Shown: positions 17,950 through 27,030 of the stretch, piece after piece
Layout of the letters: the number at the start of each line of letters is the position of its first letter
Numbering within the stretch: position 1 is the first letter of the stretch
DNA from: Bacillota bacterium
GTDB taxonomy: Bacteria; Bacillota; Clostridia; Lachnospirales; Lachnospiraceae
Reading direction: 5' to 3'
Assembly (NCBI GenBank): GCA_023423045.1
Contig: JAFAGA010000044.1
Coordinates: 60,823-124,822 of the forward strand
DNA: 64,000 bases
The notes under the pieces: model-generated
The model's input: the letters and a program-made list of their open reading frames with translations, nothing else
The model's database searches: none
What the model was told of the DNA's origin: nothing
Position numbers and translations under genes: made by a program

Positions 17950-19290
17950 TCAATTATATATTTTCTTTTGACATTCTTTTGAACATAAATCATAGAGAAT
18001 TACCTCTGTGGTTCCTGTTGAACTATTTGCTGCAATTCCAATCTTTTCTACGCATTTAACAGGTATCGTATTAGAGTCAAAAAAATAAGACCAATGACCC
18101 GCTGATTGAAAGTCAAAATTATCCCATATATACTGCCCTTCCAAGGTCTTAATTGCTAAAAATGGCTGTGGCCCAAAAACAGTTGCATTAGAAGACACTA
18201 GAATTCTCCCTCTCTGATCTGACAGTTCCTCATAGACCATATCCAATTCCATTGCCTTTGGTTCTAATTGAAGTATTCTCCTCATACCTTCTATCGCATT
18301 TACAAATTCAAAGTTCACATGAGGATACCTCTTGGATACCGTTTTTATCATCTCTCGAACTCGCTCAACCTCAAATTTCACGTTTTTATAATCGTGGTTC
18401 GTAAAAGATAACAGTGTATCTCTTTCTTCTGCTCTCTGGAAAGCATCTTCTACATCATCTATACTTATCTCTCTAATCCTAGCATACATATTAAGGCACC
18501 TAGCAATCCATCTCCTGCAACTGCCTTTCATCTGATAATCATCATGCGAAGGATGATAAACCTCCCATTCCACAGTAGCTCTTCGCCAATCTCCAAATCT
18601 TCCTTCTGAAAGGTCTGGTTGTTCTGTTTCCTTCCTTTTTATTGCCTGATTTGCATAGTCAAAGGGTATCCATTGCTCTAAAAACCAATTAGAATCTGGA
18701 CGTTCCGTATGAAATCCCGGACGAAATGCCATCGGAAACCATTTTCGGTCAATAATTTTTCTCGCTAAAATATCATTCAGATTGCTCCCCCAGTATTTTG
18801 TACCAGAATCGTTATAGTTTCCTGAAAAGGTTATTGGATGATAATGAAATTGAATTGTATCCTGAGACTTTCTTATATTATCAAACTGCATATAGTGATC
18901 AAATATATTATGGTACCCTGCATCACGACGTCTTGGATTCATGCCCGTAAACCCAACATGATCCATACAAAACCAAGAAAAAACCCAACCATTTCCTCTA
19001 GAATCAAGAACTTCATTTCGGAAAGTGTTGCATGTGACTGCCTCTAGCATTTTATCCAATTCCGTCCATGTGCCGGAACTAGCCCTTTTATTAGGATCCA
19101 ACAGATTAGCAATTGCATCCTCTTTCCCATACAGCTCAATCTCTTTATTTTGCAATTTAAATAAGTTTTCTTTGGTTGGCTCGATATCTATTTGAAATAC
19201 TGACTTCAACATTTCAAAGGGAACACTAGGATCCTCATATAATGGGCCTTCTGTATCAACACAATGCACAATGTATACTGTATGACTCAT
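17950..19290 (-). CDS. NodB-like polysaccharide deacetylase-family protein
   Basis: 446 residues from the ATG that follows AAGGAGG by six bases. Three blocks resemble the catalytic motifs of NodB-type deacetylases: VHCVDTEG near the N-terminus (metal Asp), QFHYHPITF (His-x-His metal pair), and FRPGFHTE (the R-P motif). There is no signal peptide, so it would act in the cytoplasm on a sugar precursor or lipid-linked glycan. The exact substrate is unknown, and the assignment rests on motif spacing only. Confidence 0.6.
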   Translation of the reverse strand: MSHTVYIVHCVDTEGPLYEDPSVPFEMLKSVFQIDIEPTKENLFKLQNKEIELYGKEDAIANLLDPNKRASSGTWTELDKMLEAVTCNTFRNEVLDSRGNGWVFSWFCMDHVGFTGMNPRRRDAGYHNIFDHYMQFDNIRKSQDTIQFHYHPITFSGNYNDSGTKYWGSNLNDILARKIIDRKWFPMAFRPGFHTERPDSNWFLEQWIPFDYANQAIKRKETEQPDLSEGRFGDWRRATVEWEVYHPSHDDYQMKGSCRRWIARCLNMYARIREISIDDVEDAFQRAEERDTLLSFTNHDYKNVKFEVERVREMIKTVSKRYPHVNFEFVNAIEGMRRILQLEPKAMELDMVYEELSDQRGRILVSSNATVFGPQPFLAIKTLEGQYIWDNFDFQSAGHWSYFFDSNTIPVKCVEKIGIAANSSTGTTEVILYDLCSKECQKKIYN

Positions 19291-19420
19291 TTCCATCCTC
19301 CTTATTTTCTACCTTCTAGCCACATTTATAATAAGGCCTCCAATTATGTCTCACTTGATCTAGCAATCGCCTTACATGATAACTATCCATACCTTTAGTT
19401 TTCATTTTTTAATCTGTATA

Positions 19421-21391
19421 TTATTTGAAACTCCAGTTTGATATAAGATCTACAACATTTTCAATACTTTCATCATTTGATGGAGAAGCTTCGCCATATT
19501 CATTTGGTTCTAGAAAGGTTTTAATAGTTGTCTGCTCAACAGCCATTAAATATCGCTTAAGATTATCATCATTAATATTAAGTTCACCATTTAATATTTT
19601 TTCCATTGCTTTTCTGCATGTTCTTACATCTCTAATTCTAAAAACACCCGGAGCACCTTTCCAATAACATCCGTCTGCAAAAACAAGAGCTGGCTTATTT
19701 CTTAAAATCCCCTCCCAAATACATGTCCCTGTTTGAGTAGAAACAGCAATAGAAGAATTAATTAAATCGTATGTATTTACTGTCGTTTTAATAAGTTTTA
19801 CGTTTCTAATTTTCAGCAACTCTTCGTAAAAGCTTTTTTCTCTATGTTTTTGCACGACATGTTCTTTAACATAAATATATATCTTATACTTTTCTAAGCT
19901 TTTAGCCAATAATTTTATTGATATTATCTGTTCTGCAAAAACCCCCGATTTAGGTAACGTACTGGCTTCAGGTTCTAATTGGAGAGCAAAATATACATAT
20001 GGCTTTGCATAATCCGGATATTGCGCTATTCTATTATAGTCACTTTGTTTATATATAGTCATATATCTAAATAGTGCTTTTAATGTCATAATGTTATCAT
20101 AGTAAAATCGCTTCCTCTCAAACTGAAGTAATCTTTTGTTTCCTTCTCTTTTATATCTTCTAATACTTTTTAAAAGGTATAATTTTCTTTGTATGATAGC
20201 TGATGGCCTTATATAGCGCTCTGTTTCTTTACTCATCATATCTCTTAATTTTCGAGTTGTTTTATAGCTAATTTTTGCCCGTCTATCTTCCCTATGTTTA
20301 TCATAAAAATCTTGCATCTGCTTATTGAGAATAATATTTATCTCATTTTTCTCATGTAATTCTTTATATTTTAATGCGGTGTTGTATCCTATTGTTTCTA
20401 CAGTTTCTCCATAAGCATACCTTCCCGAGAAATGAGTTGGCTCTAAAACCAATATTGGTATCTTCCTTATCTTGCCGATACAATAAATGACATATTCCCA
20501 TGGGGTATGTGGCAAACAACAAAGAAATATCGCATCAATTTTTTCTGTTAAAATAATATGATGCCAAAATTGCAAATGCCTCAAATATTCCTGTTTGCTT
20601 TCTTCATAATTATGTATATTAAAATTGGTATACCTCATTACCATCTTAATTGCTGTCGATTCATAAGGTAACATACTTTGTAATAACTGCTCCGTTAAAG
20701 GATAGAGTTTATTAGAATCAATATATTTTTCATATTCACAGTTATATCCATAATGTGCAGGTATTTCTGTATAAAATGCAGGATTATAAAAATCTGTATT
20801 ATCTATACTTTGACTAACTATGACACATTTATCAAAAACATTTTCTTTCTTTAGTCTATTCAATATCTTAGACTGATATCCGCAAACGGAACCAGCACCT
20901 CTATACAACAATTTCCTTGTTGTTCCTTCTTTGGATATCTCTTTTATAGAATTATCTATATTATCAGTTTCTTGTATAAATCCATCTACACTAATAATTC
21001 TAACATAAAATCCTTTTTTTTGAATCCTCTCCTCTATATCCACATAAAATTTACTATTCATAACCAGAATCATCCCTACATTATTATCTACAATGGAGCT
21101 AATTCCTTCTATCACATGTCCCGTCAATAACCTTTTACCTTGCTTACTCTCATCAATATCTATTACTGTATTAATATATTTATTTTTAGGATCGATTACC
21201 CTTAAAAACGCCATTCCTTTGGGTCCGGCACCCCAAATAGCTATGTTTCCCTCTGCTTCTTTCTGGAAAGTCTTAATTGTATGATATATTTTCTTTCGGT
21301 TTTCCATATAATACTTTCCATATGAAGCCATAGCTTTTTTTTCAGTATGAGTGTCCATTAGCTTTTTTAAAATCATATACTTGTAATCCAA
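19421..21391 (-). CDS. Rossmann domain fused to capsule-synthesis-like glycosyltransferase
   Basis: 656 residues. The N-terminal ~145 residues form a nucleotide-binding-like domain (IAIWGAGPKGMAFLRVI, then VIDIDESKQGK), the same module found at the start of the next two upstream island proteins. The C-terminal ~350 residues resemble capsular polysaccharide synthesis/export glycosyltransferases (KpsC/KpsS-like), with SSIAVSTQTGTCIWEGIL and KPALVFADGCYW near the end. The start is uncertain: a TTG directly after a stop codon, or an ATG 15 bases later, and neither has a clear ribosome site. Confidence 0.6.
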   Translation of the reverse strand: MDYKYMILKKLMDTHTEKKAMASYGKYYMENRKKIYHTIKTFQKEAEGNIAIWGAGPKGMAFLRVIDPKNKYINTVIDIDESKQGKRLLTGHVIEGISSIVDNNVGMILVMNSKFYVDIEERIQKKGFYVRIISVDGFIQETDNIDNSIKEISKEGTTRKLLYRGAGSVCGYQSKILNRLKKENVFDKCVIVSQSIDNTDFYNPAFYTEIPAHYGYNCEYEKYIDSNKLYPLTEQLLQSMLPYESTAIKMVMRYTNFNIHNYEESKQEYLRHLQFWHHIILTEKIDAIFLCCLPHTPWEYVIYCIGKIRKIPILVLEPTHFSGRYAYGETVETIGYNTALKYKELHEKNEINIILNKQMQDFYDKHREDRRAKISYKTTRKLRDMMSKETERYIRPSAIIQRKLYLLKSIRRYKREGNKRLLQFERKRFYYDNIMTLKALFRYMTIYKQSDYNRIAQYPDYAKPYVYFALQLEPEASTLPKSGVFAEQIISIKLLAKSLEKYKIYIYVKEHVVQKHREKSFYEELLKIRNVKLIKTTVNTYDLINSSIAVSTQTGTCIWEGILRNKPALVFADGCYWKGAPGVFRIRDVRTCRKAMEKILNGELNINDDNLKRYLMAVEQTTIKTFLEPNEYGEASPSNDESIENVVDLISNWSFK

Positions 21392-21477
21392 TTATATCAC
21401 AAAGGACAAATCAGATTTTTCTCCTTTCTTCATGTCTCCGTCTAATAATTATTCCATATCATTTAATTTACTATGCT

Positions 21478-21505
21478 AGTATAGCTTTGTATTGTCTGTA
21501 CCCAA
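21478..21505 (-). promoter_or_regulatory. Candidate sigma-A promoter upstream of the 656-residue gene
   Basis: Minus strand: TTGGGT, 16-base spacer, TATACT. It is about 90 bases before the gene at 19421-21391, in a 231-base gap. A perfect extended -10 (TGATATAAT) also sits just before the TTG start, so the true promoter is unsure. Confidence 0.3.
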
Positions 21506-21622
21506 CATATTTGTTTTCACTGCTCAAGCGGGAAAAATTCACAGGATAAAAACCTGCTTAAGAGCGGCTGCATGAAAAATATAATCCACACCATGTATGG
21601 AATTTTGATGCTCGCTAAGTAC

Positions 21623-23002
21623 CTACCTTGCTATATGTACTAAATTTTCTTTTATCACCGCCTCAATCAAACTGCCCCATATATCATAATCTGTCACTAC
21701 ATCCTCGGAATTCGAAAAAATTGTCTGATAGGAACTATCATATTTCATATAATATGTAATACCTATTTTCAACTCCCGGCTCTGATGATTATTCAAATAA
21801 TATCTGAATTCTGTTTTCCTTTCCTGCAGTATCTTCTCAAATCTGTCTCTGCTCATATGGCATATAACAATCGTATTATTACGCATTAATCCTTGATTTA
21901 ATCTGCTGATTGCATTGCCTTCAAACCGTTCAAACCGAATAGCCTGGCTATTAACGATGAAACCATCCAGATTTAAATACCTGCATAAATAGTATAAATA
22001 ATTATGCTCCTGATCTTCACTAAAAAAGCTGCCGCATTCTATTTGATGATTATTCTCTATCAGACTGCATTTTGTCAGGAACCCAGCCACTTTTTCATTC
22101 CCGGTAACTTTACTACCATGAGCTTCCTCATATCGCTCCAGGTAAGAAAGAGCCAACTCATACAATGCTTTAAACTCTTTATCCCTGTGTTTATATACAG
22201 ATAACAATTTATTCGCCACCAGAAAAATCCCATTTATACCTGCGGAAATACCCGCCTTTTTAAAAAGCTCATTTCTAAGGTCCTTTTTTTCAAAAAAATC
22301 AAATAGCATATGCAACGCATCCACGTCATTATGTCCTTGCTGGGATATTTGCTCCGGGTATATTCTTGATTTAACATTAACTTTGTTCAAGTATCCAATA
22401 GAATACCTTGAAGCGAAACGAAGCCATAAATCATAGTCATGCGCATATCTATACCGATGATTAAAACCCCCGGCCTCCTCAAAACACTTTTTGGGAACAA
22501 TGATAGAGCAGCCGCTAATAATGCACCCTTCCATTAATAAGCCCTTATATGGCTGGTAAACATTATGATCCAATAATTCAATCATATCCCTCTTAAAAAA
22601 AGAGCCTCGCACGAACACGGAATTACTGTCGATTAATTCATAATCACTGAAAGCAATATCATATTGTCTGTGTTTCTCCAAATAATCAACTAATGCTTCC
22701 ACTGCATTTTCATAAAACATATCATCCGCACTCAGCCAGCAGACATACTTTCCCTTCGCCTCATGGATTGCGCGATTTAAAGTCAACGCAGTCCCTTCAT
22801 TCACTCCCTTATCAATATAGACAATTTTATCATAAAACTCATCTCTATACCGGGAGATTATATTTCCTGTGTTGTCGGTAGAGCCATCATTTACAATTAC
22901 CAGCTCATAATTGGGATACGTCTGCTTCAGAACACTAGTGATCGCCTCTCCAATATATTTTTCAGCATTATATGCCGGCATAACAACCGATACCAATTCC
23001 AT
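21623..23002 (-). CDS. Family 2 glycosyltransferase with C-terminal extension
   Basis: 459 residues from the ATG preceded by GGAGGAAATGAC. The GT-A domain covers about residues 1-250: SVVMPAYNAEKYIGEAI, IVNDGSTDNTG, WLSADDMFYENAV (metal-binding acidic pair), and HRYRYAHDYDLWLRF, the typical acceptor/base segment. The remaining ~200 residues are not recognised and may be a second domain binding the acceptor. It belongs to a four-gene block of sugar transferases (19.4-26 kb), 36 bases downstream of the preceding one. Confidence 0.83.
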   Translation of the reverse strand: MELVSVVMPAYNAEKYIGEAITSVLKQTYPNYELVIVNDGSTDNTGNIISRYRDEFYDKIVYIDKGVNEGTALTLNRAIHEAKGKYVCWLSADDMFYENAVEALVDYLEKHRQYDIAFSDYELIDSNSVFVRGSFFKRDMIELLDHNVYQPYKGLLMEGCIISGCSIIVPKKCFEEAGGFNHRYRYAHDYDLWLRFASRYSIGYLNKVNVKSRIYPEQISQQGHNDVDALHMLFDFFEKKDLRNELFKKAGISAGINGIFLVANKLLSVYKHRDKEFKALYELALSYLERYEEAHGSKVTGNEKVAGFLTKCSLIENNHQIECGSFFSEDQEHNYLYYLCRYLNLDGFIVNSQAIRFERFEGNAISRLNQGLMRNNTIVICHMSRDRFEKILQERKTEFRYYLNNHQSRELKIGITYYMKYDSSYQTIFSNSEDVVTDYDIWGSLIEAVIKENLVHIAR

Positions 23003-23038
23003 GTCATTTCCTCCAATATGTATCACACTAAAATCCAC

Positions 23039-24451
23039 CTATGATTTAAGCAGCTTACCTATATATTCTATGTATTCTCTTAAATTACACTTTCTTTTAA
23101 TAATCTCTCTTGATTTATCTCCGAACTTATGCAGCTTGTTCCTCTCAATGCTTAAGCCATAAATATCCTTCGCAATTCCTTCAACATCCCTTAAATTATT
23201 AATATATCCATTCTCTCCATTGGTTATAAAATCACTTGCACCGGCCGTATCTGTCACCACCGGCACTACTCCTAATGCCATCGCTTCTAACATGGAAAGT
23301 CCTATTCCTTCAATATCTGATAAATTGATACATATGTCGCATTGTTTCCAAAAACAGCTCATTTCATTAAAGGGTATAATCCCACATAGAATAACTTTGT
23401 GCTCAAGCAAATGCTTTCTTATATATTCATAAATAGAATTAAAGAAGCTGCCCCCGCCTGCAACAAAAAGGATGTAATTCAGCCTATATTCCTCCAGCTT
23501 TTCAATCAGAGGTATTAGCAAATCAGCTCTCTTTTGTGATTTCTCCAGCCTTGCTGCATATCCGATAACAATAGGCTCCGTTTCTTTCGAATACTTTTTC
23601 TCAAATTTCTCTTCATATATGATTGGCGAATCTTTGAAGTGTACTTTTTTACTCTCCAGATTATATAGATGGATAGCGTTACAGGCCACATCCTTGCTGA
23701 CACACAATATTACATCCAAAGAATCTTGAACAAGTAAATTCTGCTCATACATACGCGAAAAATCGCTATGAAGGACGGATATTATTTTTATTTCGTCAGA
23801 AAAATATCTTTTAACTATGTATGCCGCCATAAAGATTTGATTAATTCGATTAATAACAATAGTGCATGGCAATTGTGCAATGACCGCACCTACCAACTCT
23901 TTTACTGAATCAATATATCTTTCATAAGATAGATCAAAATATGAAATCTCTCCTTTTATGTCCATATTCCTTTCATCTTTTACAGTAAATATTTTTACTT
24001 TTCTTTTTTGCTCACGCAGCCCTTCGGCTAAAGTAATTCCCCATTTTTCTATACCTCCCAATATAATCCCCTCGGATAAGTCTATGATTATATTATCATG
24101 TATGTCGGTTCCGCTCATTGTAACTTTGGGATAAAAAAAATCATTCCTATGAATATCGATGTACTCCAAAATATACTCTTCTTTTAATCTTATATTCTCA
24201 ATCCCAATACCCATTTGAAGCAATTGCTCTTTTATTTCCCCATGATACATACTCGCGATGATAATCTTATATGCAGCACCACTATCCAGCAATACATCAG
24301 GACTTTTTACAGCTAATCCCTCAACCATCTTTCCATGTTTATTGGTATCATTATCAACCAGGAATTGTATTATTATCCCCAGATTTTTCAATGTCTTTAT
24401 TACTTTCACAGCTCCGCCTGACGCTCCAAATATCACCACACCATCTTTCAT
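23039..24451 (-). CDS. Rossmann domain fused to family 4 glycosyltransferase
   Basis: 470 residues. Residues 1-~110 form the same nucleotide-binding-like module as its neighbours (VVIFGASGGAVKVI, FLVDNDTNKHGK). Residues ~125-470 are a GT-B family 4 glycosyltransferase: GGIEKWGITLAEGL near the start, IGYAARLEKSQKRADLLI, VILCGIIPFNEM, and the C-terminal EGIGLSMLEAMALGVVPV motif that binds the donor. It probably adds one sugar to a surface or flagellin glycan; donor unknown. Confidence 0.83.
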   Translation of the reverse strand: MKDGVVIFGASGGAVKVIKTLKNLGIIIQFLVDNDTNKHGKMVEGLAVKSPDVLLDSGAAYKIIIASMYHGEIKEQLLQMGIGIENIRLKEEYILEYIDIHRNDFFYPKVTMSGTDIHDNIIIDLSEGIILGGIEKWGITLAEGLREQKRKVKIFTVKDERNMDIKGEISYFDLSYERYIDSVKELVGAVIAQLPCTIVINRINQIFMAAYIVKRYFSDEIKIISVLHSDFSRMYEQNLLVQDSLDVILCVSKDVACNAIHLYNLESKKVHFKDSPIIYEEKFEKKYSKETEPIVIGYAARLEKSQKRADLLIPLIEKLEEYRLNYILFVAGGGSFFNSIYEYIRKHLLEHKVILCGIIPFNEMSCFWKQCDICINLSDIEGIGLSMLEAMALGVVPVVTDTAGASDFITNGENGYINNLRDVEGIAKDIYGLSIERNKLHKFGDKSREIIKRKCNLREYIEYIGKLLKS

Positions 24452-24519
24452 CTCTGTTCCCCCGCTTACGCTTTTCTATGACATATACTCTTATGATACA
24501 GATCATATGCTTCCTGTCA

Positions 24520-25707
24520 CTACCAGTATCGGCCTGCCTCCACCATCTTAAAATCCGCTGGAATCTCCTCCTCGGCCGGACTTGTCCAATGTTCATTATA
24601 GATAGAAAGCTTATTCCATGCCTTACCTTTGATCCCAAAGAATAGCTGCAATATTCCGCCTATATGTACCGCTTTCTTTCCCATTTGCTTTGCATAGGCT
24701 CCCAATGGCAACCCATAAGCTCCGGCACCAATTAGGGCAATATCATAATCGGTCTCTTTCATTTGATTCTTCATGCTCTGCAAGGCATCAAACCACGTCC
24801 AATACGATGTTTTATTTCCCGCTATACTTTGAACCGCCTTCATAGTAATCAGCTCGAATTCCGGCATAAACCTCTTATTGGCAAAGAGCAGTTCCTTCTT
24901 CAAATAGTTTTTTTTGACAGAAGTTTCAAAAGGATGGATGACCAATACCTTCTTCCCTTGTAAAGCACTTGTCCACGGGTTGTCCTCACCAATCGGGAAC
25001 ACTGTATTATCATAATCCGCAACCGGCTTCTCACGATAATAATCCCTATACAGCTTATCTTCGTATACTGAAAACCACATAGACCAGATCAGGTCCATCT
25101 GCTCCAAATCAACTCGATAAAGCTCGCAAAACTCATCCAGATACGAATCCTCACTTGGAAAAAATCCCGCATTAATATTCATCATCTTTTTAACGTTATT
25201 AGGATATAACTGCTGTTTCGAAGTTCTTCTGTCTAAAAAGTACAGATAATGACAAAGACACTCCAGCTCCACAGACCCAAGCCTTCCTGCAAAAAAGGGC
25301 TCCTTATCTGTTAATCTGTCATACAGGAAGCGATTTGTCTCCGCAACATCCAGCAGATGATTGGTAAAACTCTCTTTGCTCTTTCCTTCCCGAAGGACTC
25401 CCAGCTTGATACGATAAAAATTTGTGAGTTTCATCTCATTAAGCTGTTTTATTATCTCTTCCTCAAAAGTACTTGATATGATGATACATACTTCCGGATA
25501 ATCATATAGCTGTTCCGGAGCAATAACGGGATATCCCTCAAGTTTCGTACCTGCCAGGGACCGGTTATTGTCGCAGAAGGCCAATACTTTAGCTCCGACC
25601 CCTTCGAATTCTTCCCGTGCACGCAAACCGCAGGATCCTCCTCCGAATAAAATTACTTTCTTATCCCTGAAATAAAGCATTTCCTTATCTATTACCCGGA
25701 TATACAT
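24520..25707 (-). CDS. Rossmann domain fused to GT-D-like glycosyltransferase domain
   Basis: 395 residues from the ATG that follows GGAGG by nine bases. Residues ~15-115 are the shared nucleotide-binding-like module (VILFGGGSCGLRAREEF, FCDNNRSLAG). The C-terminal part contains FFAGRLGSVELECL near residue 145 and IALIGAGAYGLPLGAY with KAVHIGGILQLFFG near the end. These resemble the RFGDGE and terminal motifs of GT-D fold glycosyltransferases (DUF1792). The similarity is weak, so the enzyme class is tentative. Confidence 0.5.
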   Translation of the reverse strand: MYIRVIDKEMLYFRDKKVILFGGGSCGLRAREEFEGVGAKVLAFCDNNRSLAGTKLEGYPVIAPEQLYDYPEVCIIISSTFEEEIIKQLNEMKLTNFYRIKLGVLREGKSKESFTNHLLDVAETNRFLYDRLTDKEPFFAGRLGSVELECLCHYLYFLDRRTSKQQLYPNNVKKMMNINAGFFPSEDSYLDEFCELYRVDLEQMDLIWSMWFSVYEDKLYRDYYREKPVADYDNTVFPIGEDNPWTSALQGKKVLVIHPFETSVKKNYLKKELLFANKRFMPEFELITMKAVQSIAGNKTSYWTWFDALQSMKNQMKETDYDIALIGAGAYGLPLGAYAKQMGKKAVHIGGILQLFFGIKGKAWNKLSIYNEHWTSPAEEEIPADFKMVEAGRYW

Positions 25708-25750
25708 ATCTCCCAACCTCCGCACTCTCTAAAAGTAACCTGTTCTTGCT

Positions 25751-26962
25751 CTACTGCTGATAGATATTCAACAGCATCCTTACTTTATCATATAAACGCT
25801 CCGATGCCTCCGGCTCCTGCGTATCAAATACCTTGTTGGCAATACTTTCATATTTATCTCCGACAGCAGGCAAACACCGCAGGGCATCCTCCAATTCCTT
25901 CTGATTATATACCTTCGGTCCCGGTGTAAAATCCTCATAGCAAAAGTATAATTCTCTGGATCTGGATAAATATTCCTCATAATCATAGGGAAAGAATACC
26001 ACCGGCTTCTTTGTCAGAAGAAAATCAAAATAAATTGAGGAATAATCTGTTATTAGAGCATCCGCCAATGGCAGAAAGCAATAAGGATCTGACACGGTAT
26101 CCAAAAGTAAAATCCGTCCATGGCTCCAATCCTTCCATAGCTCCTGCTGCTTTGATTTCGGATGCAGCTTTACACAGAACAGATACCCTTCCTCATTAAG
26201 AAAGTTCTCCAATCTGGTCCTATCTATGATTTCAAAAAGTTCTGCTTCACTGTCACGGAAAGTAGGCAAATATAAAATAATCCTATTCTTTTTTTTCGCC
26301 AATTGAAGCTTATTAAATTCACGCAGTTCCTGTAATGTTAAAACATTTTTTATCGTTTTCGAGAGAAGTACATCGTTTCTTGGGTATCCCTCCACCAATA
26401 CATGTCTGGTACGAAAAGCTGATGCAAATATTGGCTTCAGAAACATAGACGTTGTCAATATGTAATGAGATGACTTTTCGTCCGAGATTGATCTTGGAAT
26501 AGCATATAACCATTCCCAAAAACCTCTTGGATTCCTAAAAGAGTCAAACATATTATCCTTCTGTATCTTTTTCAAAGGTATCCCATGCCATAGATTAATT
26601 TTTAAAGCCCTACCGGACAATACAAAAGAGATATCCTTCGAGTAATTATCGTAAAAATATACTCCTGCCCGAAGAGAATTCCAGATTCCGGAAAAACCGT
26701 ACAAATAATAAGCCTCCAAGTTATTCTCCCTAAGAAACTTAACTATTTTTCTTGATTTGGATATCCACACCACCCGCAGCTGCGGGCTTTTGTTCTGCGA
26801 TAAATATAAATAAAGATACCTGGGATTATCTGCAAATCGTCTTCCGAACGTGCTGCCAAACGCCCATAATTTTCTATCTCTGGGTACCAAACATGACAAT
26901 CCATAGATTAGAAGCAGAAAAAGCTGGCTCCAATATTTAATTTCTTTCCCCAGTTTTACCAT
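25751..26962 (-). CDS. CDP-glycerol glycerophosphotransferase family (TagB/TagF-like)
   Basis: About 403 residues. Characteristic motifs are INLWHGIPLKKI, RVVWISKSRK upstream of it, VEGYPRNDVLL, IILYLPTFRDSE, and DALITDYSSIYFDFLL with VVFFPYDYEEY near the C-terminus. The family transfers glycerol- or ribitol-phosphate from CDP-alcohols to wall polymers and glycans. The exact start is uncertain: an upstream TTG would add eight residues. Its nearness to a CDP-choline-forming pair (licC-licA) raises the possibility of another CDP-alcohol donor; that is inference. Confidence 0.8.
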   Translation of the reverse strand: MVKLGKEIKYWSQLFLLLIYGLSCLVPRDRKLWAFGSTFGRRFADNPRYLYLYLSQNKSPQLRVVWISKSRKIVKFLRENNLEAYYLYGFSGIWNSLRAGVYFYDNYSKDISFVLSGRALKINLWHGIPLKKIQKDNMFDSFRNPRGFWEWLYAIPRSISDEKSSHYILTTSMFLKPIFASAFRTRHVLVEGYPRNDVLLSKTIKNVLTLQELREFNKLQLAKKKNRIILYLPTFRDSEAELFEIIDRTRLENFLNEEGYLFCVKLHPKSKQQELWKDWSHGRILLLDTVSDPYCFLPLADALITDYSSIYFDFLLTKKPVVFFPYDYEEYLSRSRELYFCYEDFTPGPKVYNQKELEDALRCLPAVGDKYESIANKVFDTQEPEASERLYDKVRMLLNIYQQ

Positions 26963-27030
26963 AAACCAAAGCCTGCACTTTCCCAAAATTGATTTCTGTC
27001 AAGGGCTGCATCATCTCTACAGCATTCAAT

